Assembly: GCA_964627255.1 (NCBI GenBank)
Contig: CAZVIN010000088.1
Location: forward strand, 10,592 to 74,591
Length of the DNA stretch: 64,000 nt
Source of the DNA: CALLJL01 sp964627255
GTDB taxonomy: Bacteria; Acidobacteriota; Aminicenantia; Aminicenantales; CALLJL01
Reading direction: 5' to 3'
Below the pieces are notes generated by a model that was given only the letters and a program-made list of their open reading frames with translations, was not told where the DNA came from and ran no database searches. A program made the position numbers and the translations under genes. Positions 25,568 through 33,332 of the stretch are shown here, piece by piece (within the stretch, counting starts at the first letter, position 1; the number at the start of each line of letters is the position of its first letter).

Positions 25568-25688
25568 AATTTTTTTAACTCCACCTTTCTTCATTTAAAT
25601 TTTTAATCTCTCCCTCCGCTCTTTAATATTTTTTCTCGTTAAATGCTCTGGGAATTTTTTCTTTTATTCCGGGTTCGTGGCCTATTAT

Positions 25689-26807
25689 TCATTCTAATCT
25701 TTCCGCCACCGCCTTAGCCATATCAAGGGTAGAAGCTGAACCGCCCATATCATAGGTTCTTACTCTTCCTTCTTTGATTACTGCGGCAATCGAGTTTTCT
25801 AAACGGCGGGCCTTTTCTGCTTCTCCGAGCCACTCCAGCATCATCTTGGCCGCTAAAAGTGTCGCCGTGGGATTGACCTTATATTGTCCGGCGTATTTTG
25901 GGGCTGAACCATGCACTGGCTCAAAAACAGCGTAATCGTCGCCAATGTTGCCCGCGCAAGCAAAACCAAGGCCGCCAACAAGTTGGCCGGCTAAATCCGA
26001 AATAATGTCGCCAAAAAGATTTTCGGCCACAAGAACATCATAATCTTGCGGGTTTTTTACCAGCCACATAGTCATGGAATCGATGTTTGCTTCACGAAAT
26101 TCTATCTCCGGATACTCTTTGGCCATTTCTCGGGCCAATTGCAGGAAGAAACCGCCGGTTTCTCGCAGGACATTGGGCTTTTCCACCAGAGTGACCGAAC
26201 GCCGCTTGTGCTCTCGAGCGTATTCAAAAGCCCGGCGCAGGATACGGGTACAGCCTTTTCGGGTCATAATTCTGGTAGACAGGGCGATATCCTCTTTGGG
26301 GACGTTTTTAAAAGCGCCCATCTTGGGATGAATGAGGAGGGCTTCTCTAACTTTATCAGGCAAAGGATAAAATTCCACTCCCGCATACATTCCCTCGGTA
26401 TTTTCTCGAAAAATCACCAGGTCGATATTATCCCGATAATTCAAGGGATTGCCGGGATAAGCCTTAGACGGCCTTAAGTTGACATAAAGGTCAAACTCCT
26501 GGCGAAGCCTGACAATCGGGCTGAAATAAGCCATTCCCTTACCCCGCAGTGCTGGGTCAAGTTCTTTTTCGGCGTCTTCCTTCGGTTTAGAAGTAATGGC
26601 CCCAAAAAGGCAAGCATCGGTTTCCCGAAGAAGCTGGAGCGTCCGATCAGGTAAAGGATTCCCTTCTTTGCACCAGAATTCCCAGCCGATTTCACCATAA
26701 CGGTATTCGGCGTCAAGTTGAAGTTTGTCCAGGACAAGCATGGCGGCGTCGATGACATCTCGGCCAATGCCATCTCCTGGAAGGATAGCAATCCGATATT
26801 TAGCCAT
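25689..26807 (-). CDS. Isocitrate/isopropylmalate dehydrogenase-family enzyme, probable isocitrate dehydrogenase
   Basis: A 372-residue beta-decarboxylating dehydrogenase: ILPGDGIGRDVIDAA, LYVNLRPSKAYPGNPLNYR, IFRENTEGMYAG (ICDH-like), the VEKPNVLRETGGF and DNLFGDIISDLAG-type region, and a cofactor segment GSAPKYAGQYKVNP. In E. coli ICDH the matching K-Y and downstream V select NADP, while IPMDH and NAD-type enzymes have D-I there, so NADP is predicted. The substrate loop reads SPIVRLR rather than the SLNVALR of E. coli ICDH, so the substrate is less certain. It lies between two aconitase-type pairs, 32 bases from the nearer small subunit gene. Confidence 0.87.
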   Translation of the reverse strand: MAKYRIAILPGDGIGRDVIDAAMLVLDKLQLDAEYRYGEIGWEFWCKEGNPLPDRTLQLLRETDACLFGAITSKPKEDAEKELDPALRGKGMAYFSPIVRLRQEFDLYVNLRPSKAYPGNPLNYRDNIDLVIFRENTEGMYAGVEFYPLPDKVREALLIHPKMGAFKNVPKEDIALSTRIMTRKGCTRILRRAFEYAREHKRRSVTLVEKPNVLRETGGFFLQLAREMAKEYPEIEFREANIDSMTMWLVKNPQDYDVLVAENLFGDIISDLAGQLVGGLGFACAGNIGDDYAVFEPVHGSAPKYAGQYKVNPTATLLAAKMMLEWLGEAEKARRLENSIAAVIKEGRVRTYDMGGSASTLDMAKAVAERLE

Positions 26808-26839
26808 ATTTATTTCTCCTTATCCCTATAAAATATTTT

Positions 26840-27340
26840 TTATTTTATCAGTCCTTTGGCTATCAATTTCTGCCTGGTATAAGCAATTAGGCCCCCGGCC
26901 TTAAGAATGCCGATAACGGAATCGGGAAAAGGAGGAAAGCGGAAAGAACCCTTATCGCTACGAATCTCCCCGGCTTCCAAGTCAACATCAACCTCATCTC
27001 CTTTTAATAAAATATCAACTGCCTCCGGACATTGAATTACGAGGAGGCCTAAATTAATAGCGTTGCGAAAATAAATGCGGGCGAAGGAGCGGGCGACAAC
27101 CGCCTGCACACCGGCGGCTTTCAAGCAAGCGGCGGCCTGCTCGCGAGAACTTCCGCAGCCAAAATTGCGACCAGCCACAATCACATCTCCTGGTTTAACC
27201 TGAGAAGCAAACTCTGGGTCAAGGTCTTCCAGCGCATGACGAGCCATTTCTTCTGGGGGCATCAAGGTATAGGTATATTTGCCCGGGAAAATAACATCGG
27301 TGTTGACGTTATCGCCGTATTTCCAAACTCTTCCTTTCAT
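26840..27340 (-). CDS. 3-isopropylmalate dehydratase-type (aconitase superfamily) small subunit, pair 2
   Basis: A 166-residue small subunit of the LeuD/homoaconitase type: DNVNTDVIFPGKYTYTL with the NTD motif and the substrate loop, IVAGRNFGCGSSREQAAACL, and IYFRNAINLGLLVIQC. The loop (YTYT) differs from pair 1 (YLHI), suggesting that the two isomerases handle different substrates. The ATG at 27340 overlaps the stop of its large subunit (ATGA). It is otherwise of normal length and complete. Confidence 0.86.
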   Translation of the reverse strand: MKGRVWKYGDNVNTDVIFPGKYTYTLMPPEEMARHALEDLDPEFASQVKPGDVIVAGRNFGCGSSREQAAACLKAAGVQAVVARSFARIYFRNAINLGLLVIQCPEAVDILLKGDEVDVDLEAGEIRSDKGSFRFPPFPDSVIGILKAGGLIAYTRQKLIAKGLIK

Positions 27341-28590
27341 AGATAACTCCTGGGGTCAGTAATTTTGCCTTCAATAGCCGAGGCCGCTACGGTCGCCGGT
27401 GACGCTAAGTAAATGGCTGAATCCCGGCTTCCCATCCGCCCCTTAAAATTCCTATTAGCGGTGGATAGAGCCACCTCGCCTGGAGCCAGAATACCCAGAT
27501 GGGCACCGAGGCAAGGACCACAGCCTGGGTTCAAAATCACCGCGCCCGCTTCATAAAGAATCTCCAACCAGCCTCGCTTCAAGGCTTCAAGATAGACCGG
27601 CCTGGAAGCTGGCAGAACAAGCAGTCGGATATGGCGGTTTATCTTTTTCCCCTTGAGGAGGCGAACCGCTATTTCCAGGTCTTCTAATCTTCCGTTAGTA
27701 CATGTTCCCAGCAAAGCCTGGTGAAAAACAGTCCCGGCTACTTCGCGCACAGGTTTAACGTTATCTACCGAATGAGGGCAGGCCACCTGAGGTTCCATCG
27801 CTGATAAATCATATTCATATGAAGCTTCGTAGGTAGCATCAGGGTCAGAACGGACCACTTCAAATTCTTTCCTGGCTCTTCCCCTCAGCCATTCTAAACA
27901 GAGGTCATCTGGCTCAAAATAACCGTTTTTTGCCCCCATTTCAGCCGCCATATTGGTCATGACCAGCCGCGAATCTAAAGAAAGATTGGCCACGGCTTCG
28001 CCGGCAAACTCCACCGCTTTATAATTGGCCCCTTCCGCACCTAAATCACCGATTAAACGGAGGATTACATCTTTGCTCATCACTCCAGCGGGCAGTTTTT
28101 TCTTTAAGACGAACTTAATTGTCTCCGGGACGCGCAACCAGATTTCGTCGGTCGCCCAGATGGAAGCGGTTTCGGTACGACCGATACCCACCGCCAGGGC
28201 TCCAAAGGCGCCATAAGTCGTCGTGTGCGAATCACTGCCCACAATAAGATGCCCGGGCAAGGCAAAGCCTTGCTCGCTGAAAACCTGATGACAAACTCCA
28301 GATTCGATGTCAAAGAAATGGGGTAATCCTTGTTCCTTAACAAATTCTCTAATAATCTTGTGATTAAGGGCATGCTTTTCCGAGGCCGCGGGCACAACAT
28401 GGTCCAGGACGATGACAATTTTTTCGGGCGAGGCTACTCGGCTCAAACCGATTTCCTTAAACTCCTGGATGATCGCCGCACTGTTATCATGGGAAAGAAC
28501 AAAATCCGGCGAAACTGTCACCACCTCCTTAGCTACTACTGCCCTTTTGGCTTTAAGACTTAAAATTTTTTCACTTAACGTTTGTCCCAT
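27337..28590 (-). CDS. 3-isopropylmalate dehydratase-type (aconitase superfamily) large subunit, pair 2
   Basis: A 417-residue large subunit. The start is set at MGQTLSEKIL (28590), with GAGG seven bases upstream; a longer open frame exists but its extra residues are not family-like. Cluster ligands are the Cys of LLGTCTNGRLEDLE and the CxxC of LNPGCGPCLGAHLG; VGSDSHTTTYGAFGALAVG is the conserved substrate region. It begins ten bases after the HD-domain gene. Together with 26840-27340 it forms a complete isomerase. Aconitase (citrate to isocitrate) is the role that best fits the neighbours, but IPMI and homoaconitase use the same fold. Confidence 0.88.
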   Translation of the reverse strand: MGQTLSEKILSLKAKRAVVAKEVVTVSPDFVLSHDNSAAIIQEFKEIGLSRVASPEKIVIVLDHVVPAASEKHALNHKIIREFVKEQGLPHFFDIESGVCHQVFSEQGFALPGHLIVGSDSHTTTYGAFGALAVGIGRTETASIWATDEIWLRVPETIKFVLKKKLPAGVMSKDVILRLIGDLGAEGANYKAVEFAGEAVANLSLDSRLVMTNMAAEMGAKNGYFEPDDLCLEWLRGRARKEFEVVRSDPDATYEASYEYDLSAMEPQVACPHSVDNVKPVREVAGTVFHQALLGTCTNGRLEDLEIAVRLLKGKKINRHIRLLVLPASRPVYLEALKRGWLEILYEAGAVILNPGCGPCLGAHLGILAPGEVALSTANRNFKGRMGSRDSAIYLASPATVAASAIEGKITDPRSYL

Positions 28591-28600
28591 CTTTGCCTCA

Positions 28601-29131
28601 TTATTTAAATATGTCAAAATTAACGAAATCGGCGTGATGAATAATGATCGCCTCCACCGTCCTCTTCCAGCCATCCCCCTCCTTAGAATGACCGGCAATT
28701 ATATGGATAATTTCGGCCGACAAATTAAACCGGGAGGCCAGCAAGGCGCCAGAAAAGGGATGGCGGAGCAATTCCCCCGAACGGCTCTTAATAAATTTTC
28801 CGTCGGCCCGTTCTATTTCCTGCAATTTACCCACGTCATGAAGAATAGCTCCCGCTAAAAGAAGGTCACGGCTAATCTTGACTTCAGCGGGATAGAATTC
28901 ATCAATTATCTCCGCCAAGCGTAAACAACATAAAGTGACTGCCCTGACATGAGTGATAAGACTTATTTTCGTCCCGGGAATAACTAGGGTAAAAGGTATC
29001 TGTTCCAGGTCATCCACACTCCAGCCGCCCTCCTTTAAAGCTTCAAGCCAGACAGCCATGGTTTTTTGCCGGAGCTCAGCATCCTGGATTAGGTTAATTT
29101 CGGGTAAAAGCGCCAATAGTTTCTTTTCCAT
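28601..29131 (-). CDS. HD-domain phosphohydrolase-like protein
   Basis: A 176-residue protein with the metal-binding HD pattern: THVRAVTLCCLRLAE, LAGAILHDVGKLQEI (the HD doublet), LLRHPFSGALLA, IAGHSKEGDG and IIHHADFVNFD. All expected His/Asp ligands are present, so an active metal-dependent phosphohydrolase is likely; the substrate is unknown. It sits flush between the citryl-CoA-lyase-like gene (stop and start adjacent at 29132/29131) and the pair-2 large subunit, an odd place for this family, which suggests a regulatory or metabolite-repair role within the pathway. That is inference. Confidence 0.82.
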   Translation of the reverse strand: MEKKLLALLPEINLIQDAELRQKTMAVWLEALKEGGWSVDDLEQIPFTLVIPGTKISLITHVRAVTLCCLRLAEIIDEFYPAEVKISRDLLLAGAILHDVGKLQEIERADGKFIKSRSGELLRHPFSGALLASRFNLSAEIIHIIAGHSKEGDGWKRTVEAIIIHHADFVNFDIFK

Positions 29132-29908
29132 TCACGCCTCCTTTCCCGGCCCATCGTATTCAAAGTCCTCAGGATGTATTTTCCTCATCGGCTTCATCCT
29201 AATTTTTTCCTCATAGACATGGGCCACTAAGCCGGGAACACGGGCGATGATAAAAAAGGCATTACCTAATTCAGGAGGAAAGTCCAATTCACAAAGAAGA
29301 GCCGCAATCGCGCCGTCAACGTTAATAGGTAGTTTTTTACCTACAGAAGCTTCCAAATACGCCTCGACCTCACGAGCAATCTGGACAAATTGGCCGGCCA
29401 AGCCTAATTCGTCAGCCAGGCTAAAAAGTCTGGTGGTCCGTGGGTCTTGGGTATGAAGGCGATGGCCGAAACCCGAGGCCCGCTCGCCCTTAGCTTTCAT
29501 TTCTTCCAGCAGCTCCGCCGCTGCTTCTTTAGGGGTGATATTTTTTTCGTTGGCGCGGCGGGCTATGGCCCAAAAAAGCTTCATCCCTTCTTCAATCGCT
29601 CCACCATGATAACGGGAAATAGCCAAAACTCCAGCCGCCACCGCCGCGTTTAGGTCAGCACCTGTGGAGGCTACAGTTCGGGCCGCCAAGACCGAAGGCG
29701 GGCTGGCTCCATGGTCAATGGAGCTAACCAAAATGGCCTCGACCAGCTGCCCTACTTCTGGGGTTGGCATTTCTCCTTTTAGGGCTAAATAAATTGCCTG
29801 AGAAAACGTTATTCTTCCCATCAGCTCGTCGATAGCCTGGCCGCGCAAACGAATCTTGTTGGGTTTGACCTCGGTTATGGCTGTTTTCCAATGAAGCTCG
29901 GAAGACAT
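29132..29908 (-). CDS. Citryl-CoA lyase-like protein (short citrate synthase superfamily)
   Basis: A 258-residue protein, much shorter than citrate synthase (~380-430 aa) and similar in length to citryl-CoA lyase and to the C-terminal lyase domain of ATP-citrate lyase. Motifs: SSIDHGASPPS, SRYHGGAIEEGMKLF, the catalytic GFGHRLHTQDPR, INVDGAIA (catalytic Asp) and ARVPGLVAHVYEEK, in the same order as in the ATP-citrate lyase domain. It would cleave citryl-CoA to acetyl-CoA and oxaloacetate, or run in reverse. The start has GAGGAGGGAG upstream. It follows the SucD-like gene by 36 bases, as expected if the three proteins replace ATP-citrate lyase. Confidence 0.82.
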   Translation of the reverse strand: MSSELHWKTAITEVKPNKIRLRGQAIDELMGRITFSQAIYLALKGEMPTPEVGQLVEAILVSSIDHGASPPSVLAARTVASTGADLNAAVAAGVLAISRYHGGAIEEGMKLFWAIARRANEKNITPKEAAAELLEEMKAKGERASGFGHRLHTQDPRTTRLFSLADELGLAGQFVQIAREVEAYLEASVGKKLPINVDGAIAALLCELDFPPELGNAFFIIARVPGLVAHVYEEKIRMKPMRKIHPEDFEYDGPGKEA

Positions 29909-29944
29909 TTCTCCCTCCTCAGTCCTTATTCCTTTGATATAAGA

Positions 29945-30847
29945 TTAAAGAGAAGATTCCAGAATCTCTTTAGCCTTAGACGGAATTTCCGCGACGCTTT
30001 CTACGATTATGGCGCCAACTTCCCTTAACCGCCGGGCTTTGCTCTCATAAGAGCCACGGGACCCCTCAATAATAGCTCCGGCGTGGGAAAATCGCGTTCC
30101 GGCTTTAGCAGCTCGGCCACCGATAAAGGCAATAACTGGTTTATGGCATTTTCCCTGAGCTACAAGGTCAGCCACTCTTTCCTCCTGGGTTGTTCCAATT
30201 TCACCAAAAAGAACAATGGCCTTGGTTTCGGGGTCAGCTTCAAATAGGGTCACCACTTCGGGAAGGGAAAGACCAACCACGGCATCGCCGCCCACGTGGA
30301 TAATTGTCGATTGGCCTATGCCAGCTTCTGTCAGGTAATAGGAAATGGCTGAAGTCATACCCCCGCTTCGAGAGGCCACCCCAATCGGCCCCGGTCTAAA
30401 CCACTCCCTGGCTCTTTCTGCCCGGCCGCCGATCATCCCTAAAACGGCTTTACCAGGACTAATTAACCCCAAAGTATTCGGGCCAACAAAATTAGCGCCT
30501 TTTTCTTTGGCCACAGCCGCGATTTCTAAAACGTCATAGATCGGCACGCGATCGGGAACGATAACCAGAAGTTTTATTCCTGCCTCCAGAGCCTCGAGGG
30601 CCGCTTTTTTCACACCTGTGGCGGGGACAAAGATAACGCTGATATCAATCGGTCCGGCCTTTTCCCAGGCTTCAGGAAGGGAATTAAAAACAGGTACCCC
30701 GTAGACCTCTTGACCGCCTTTTCCTGGTGTTACACCAGCAACTACGTTAGTCCCATAGTCCTTCATTAGTTTTGTCCTGGCCATGCCCTCGCGTCCAGTT
30801 ATACCTTGGACTAAAACCCTTGATTTCTCGTCTACCAGGATAGACAT
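29945..30847 (-). CDS. SucD-like (acyl-CoA synthetase alpha) subunit, candidate citryl-CoA synthetase small subunit
   Basis: A 300-residue CoA-binding/ligase subunit. I set the start at MSILVDEKSRVLVQG (30847), preceded by AGGA about ten bases upstream; 25 earlier codons are open but not family-like. VQGITGREGMARTK is the CoA-binding loop, GPIGVASRSGGMTSAISYYL and VHVGGD-type segments are typical, and RFSHAGAIIEGSRGS carries the histidine phosphorylated in SucD. Expected partner: the SucC-like gene 55 bases upstream. It could be succinyl-CoA, malyl-CoA or citryl-CoA synthetase; the adjacent lyase makes citryl-CoA my first choice. Confidence 0.82.
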   Translation of the reverse strand: MSILVDEKSRVLVQGITGREGMARTKLMKDYGTNVVAGVTPGKGGQEVYGVPVFNSLPEAWEKAGPIDISVIFVPATGVKKAALEALEAGIKLLVIVPDRVPIYDVLEIAAVAKEKGANFVGPNTLGLISPGKAVLGMIGGRAERAREWFRPGPIGVASRSGGMTSAISYYLTEAGIGQSTIIHVGGDAVVGLSLPEVVTLFEADPETKAIVLFGEIGTTQEERVADLVAQGKCHKPVIAFIGGRAAKAGTRFSHAGAIIEGSRGSYESKARRLREVGAIIVESVAEIPSKAKEILESSL

Positions 30848-30902
30848 TCTGTTAATCCTATTATTCCGATTATTTTTATTCCTTTGATAGAATTTAAGGC
30901 CC

Positions 30903-32465
30903 TCATTGGTTACTTGGACCAAGCAACTTCTGACGGTATTCTTTCAGACCAGGAATGGGCAGGTGAATAACGAGCCCTTTCTGGCCGGCAAAGCGACAGG
31001 CAATCTCGCAGGCCAAACATTCCGTACACTTGCCTTTCTGAGCTTCTTCGGCCGGAATAATCAGCCTAATTTTTCCCTCCACCAGGCCTAAAATCTGGGG
31101 AGCGCAGGCCTCAAGACAGGGTTTCTTAACACATTGATGGCAGCGGCGGTCATCAATGAAAATAGAGCCGGTCAGGGTGGGAAAAACATAAACGTCATCT
31201 GGAAAAAAGGGCTCTTCTATCGGCCGGACATGATGCTTTATACCTGGCCTCTGGCTAATCAGTTGCTCCAGCCGCGCCGCACAGTATTCCGGCGACTGGG
31301 CTCGGCCATACCCTTCCACCGTCGCAGGTATTTCTTGAAGATAGGTCTTCAATATTTCTACCGCTAGCTCCTCAAAATTACCTCCAAGCCTAATGACGGC
31401 CGGAATTTCTAAATTCTCCTCCAGAAACGCTTTGACCAGGCCGCGGGCTGAGTGGTATTGCTCCTGGCTGGCCACCCCTGAACCCGAGGCAAAATAACCG
31501 CAGATGCCAGGTTGAGAAAGAATGATTTTGGCCGCTCGATAGACCTTGCTCGCTGGAGGGTTGCCGCTGGTATCACAGTAATTGGCTAACTGAAAGCCAC
31601 GACGAAGCAGGGCATCCATCGACATCATCGAACCACCCCCGCCCGCTCCATGGAAGCCAACCACCAGGCTTCCCTTTGGTATTTCCTCCATCATTTGAAA
31701 AAAATAAAAGGTGCCTCGATAATCCTTTTCCTCCACTTTATAAGCAATCTTTTCCAGCTCCGTCGGCGGCCGGTCAAACTCCCGAGCCACCTCAATTCCC
31801 AGCTCTGGATGCCGAAAAACAGCATAATCATCGACCACTATATGGGCATCAGCCGCCACCACCTCGCCCGAAACAGTAAGGACTAAGGGGTTTACCTCGA
31901 GTGAACGGGTTTCGTATTTTCGGGCCAAGTCGACCAGCTTCACCAAGAACTGGCTTATTTTAATTTGTAAATCGTCAGAAAATCCCGCCCTTTTGGCTAT
32001 GCCCTTGGCTTCCTCCTCGCTGAGCCCTCGGCGGCAATCAATTGGCTGGCGGATGACCTTTTCTGGATGCTTTTCGGCTATGGCCTCAATCCCCGTTCCC
32101 CCGACAGGACTAAAAATGAGGACTAACATTTTAGCTGCATCATCAATCACCAGGCCCGCAAATAATTCGGAGGCAATCCTCAACTTCTCCTCCACCAGAA
32201 TCTTTTCCACCGAAAAATTCTTTAGGCGTCGACCGATTAGTTCGGAAGCAATCTTTTTGGCTTCTTCAGGAGAAGAAGCGAAGCGAATGCCGCCCAGCGA
32301 AGCCCGGCCAGTTACCCAGGCCTGAATCTTAAGGACAACGTCGGCCCCTAATTCCTGGGCTATTTGAGCCGCTTCGGTCGCCGATGATGCCACCCGGCCG
32401 CGAGGAATATTTATGCCCATTCCTTGCAACAAAGCTTTGCTTTGATATTCAAAAAGTCGCGCCAC
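30903..32465 (-). CDS. SucC-like ATP-grasp acyl-CoA synthetase beta subunit fused to a C-terminal 2x[4Fe-4S] ferredoxin domain
   Basis: A 520-residue protein, about 130 residues longer than SucC. Residues 1-~220 are an ATP-grasp domain (LFEYQSKALLQGMGI, SLEVNPLVL), residues ~240-400 the ligase/CoA domain (VVGFHGAGGGGSMMSMDALL, VIRLGGNFEELAVEIL). The extra C-terminal part has two cysteine groups: CHQCVKKPCLEACAP (CxxCx4CxxxC) and CTECLACEIAC (CxxCxxCxxxC), enough for two [4Fe-4S] clusters. I do not recognise this fusion from characterised enzymes. The start is GTG 32465 with GGAGGAG just upstream. It is the first gene of the carbon operon and pairs with the SucD-like gene. Confidence 0.84.
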   Translation of the reverse strand: MARLFEYQSKALLQGMGINIPRGRVASSATEAAQIAQELGADVVLKIQAWVTGRASLGGIRFASSPEEAKKIASELIGRRLKNFSVEKILVEEKLRIASELFAGLVIDDAAKMLVLIFSPVGGTGIEAIAEKHPEKVIRQPIDCRRGLSEEEAKGIAKRAGFSDDLQIKISQFLVKLVDLARKYETRSLEVNPLVLTVSGEVVAADAHIVVDDYAVFRHPELGIEVAREFDRPPTELEKIAYKVEEKDYRGTFYFFQMMEEIPKGSLVVGFHGAGGGGSMMSMDALLRRGFQLANYCDTSGNPPASKVYRAAKIILSQPGICGYFASGSGVASQEQYHSARGLVKAFLEENLEIPAVIRLGGNFEELAVEILKTYLQEIPATVEGYGRAQSPEYCAARLEQLISQRPGIKHHVRPIEEPFFPDDVYVFPTLTGSIFIDDRRCHQCVKKPCLEACAPQILGLVEGKIRLIIPAEEAQKGKCTECLACEIACRFAGQKGLVIHLPIPGLKEYRQKLLGPSNQ

Positions 32466-32483
32466 GCCCTTCTCCTCCGCTTC

Positions 32484-32512
32484 ATTATTCGGAAATTGCC
32501 GGCCTAAGTCAA
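32484..32512 (-). promoter_or_regulatory. Candidate promoter of the citrate-branch operon
   Basis: TTGACT and AATAAT, 17 bases apart on the minus strand. The predicted start of transcription would be only ~12 bases before the GTG codon, partly inside the Shine-Dalgarno, so the true promoter may lie elsewhere. Confidence 0.3.
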
Positions 32513-32670
32513 CTGAGGTGGCTAATTTTTAAAAGAGATGCCGGCTCGAGGGCTCCTCTATAAGCAGGGGTTTTTTCTGTTTTCTCCTTTATTAGTCTTT
32601 AAGTTATTTTCACTATGAGAATTCTTTACGCTGAAAATAAAGCTGTTCCTAAAGCCTTATCTCAGCCTCC

Positions 32671-33174
32671 TTATTCTAACCAGACACGGACAAGCCCTGA
32701 TTCGCCTCTAATCTCCATTAGATACCCAGGTCCAAGACTCTTGAGCTCGCGCCAAAAATCGAGAAAACGAACTGTTTCTCGCTGCCATTTTCTTTGGCGC
32801 AAATAAGAAAGGTCGTCCTCTTCTTCCCTAGAAAAAGAAGGGCCTCTCTTTTTCCCTTTTTTCAATTCTGCCTGAACCGCTAAGAAGTCAATCAGCCCGA
32901 CGGGTAGGGTTATTTTGATTTCTTTATCCGGGTTCTTCTCGTCGACGACCAAGATTTTAAACCAGCGAGCCTCAAATTGCTGGCCTGAGGAGGGAGGAAG
33001 GTCTTTTTTTTCTATGGCGCGACGAATTATCTTGACCTCGTCATTGGCCAAGGGTTCTTTCCTAATTTCTTGCGCCAAGGAGAAACGGCTGTTTAGTAGC
33101 CCGAGACTAAAAAAGCCCAAAACCCAAAACAACCGACATTTTTTGGTAAGCCTCTTAGATTTGAATAATTTCAT
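32671..33174 (-). CDS. Hypothetical exported/membrane-anchored protein sharing a C-terminal domain with its neighbour
   Basis: A 167-residue protein with a basic N-terminus and one hydrophobic segment (about residues 14-35) ending near SLAQE, so a signal peptide or anchor. The last ~100 residues contain KEIKITLPVGLIDFL and the ending GYLMEIRGESGLVRVWLE, which match the end of the neighbouring 33333-34214 protein (FITIPWSLADLAL and IEIRDAETIIKIWIE). This resembles a domain I associate with YvlB/LiaX-type envelope-stress proteins. It is the last gene of the ECF sigma operon, after a 158-base T-rich gap on the plus strand. Function unknown. Confidence 0.7.
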   Translation of the reverse strand: MKLFKSKRLTKKCRLFWVLGFFSLGLLNSRFSLAQEIRKEPLANDEVKIIRRAIEKKDLPPSSGQQFEARWFKILVVDEKNPDKEIKITLPVGLIDFLAVQAELKKGKKRGPSFSREEEDDLSYLRQRKWQRETVRFLDFWRELKSLGPGYLMEIRGESGLVRVWLE

Positions 33175-33332
33175 TATCTTGCTCCGTTGGTTCTTAAGAT
33201 TCCTATTCCATTTCCTTTTTGCTTATTTTTTATTTTTAATTTTTTTTTCTCCTTCGAGGCTCCATTCCCTTAGTTTTGTATTTTCCCCTTCTTATTCATT
33301 ATCCTGCCTAACTGTCTGTTTTCTTTAGTCAT

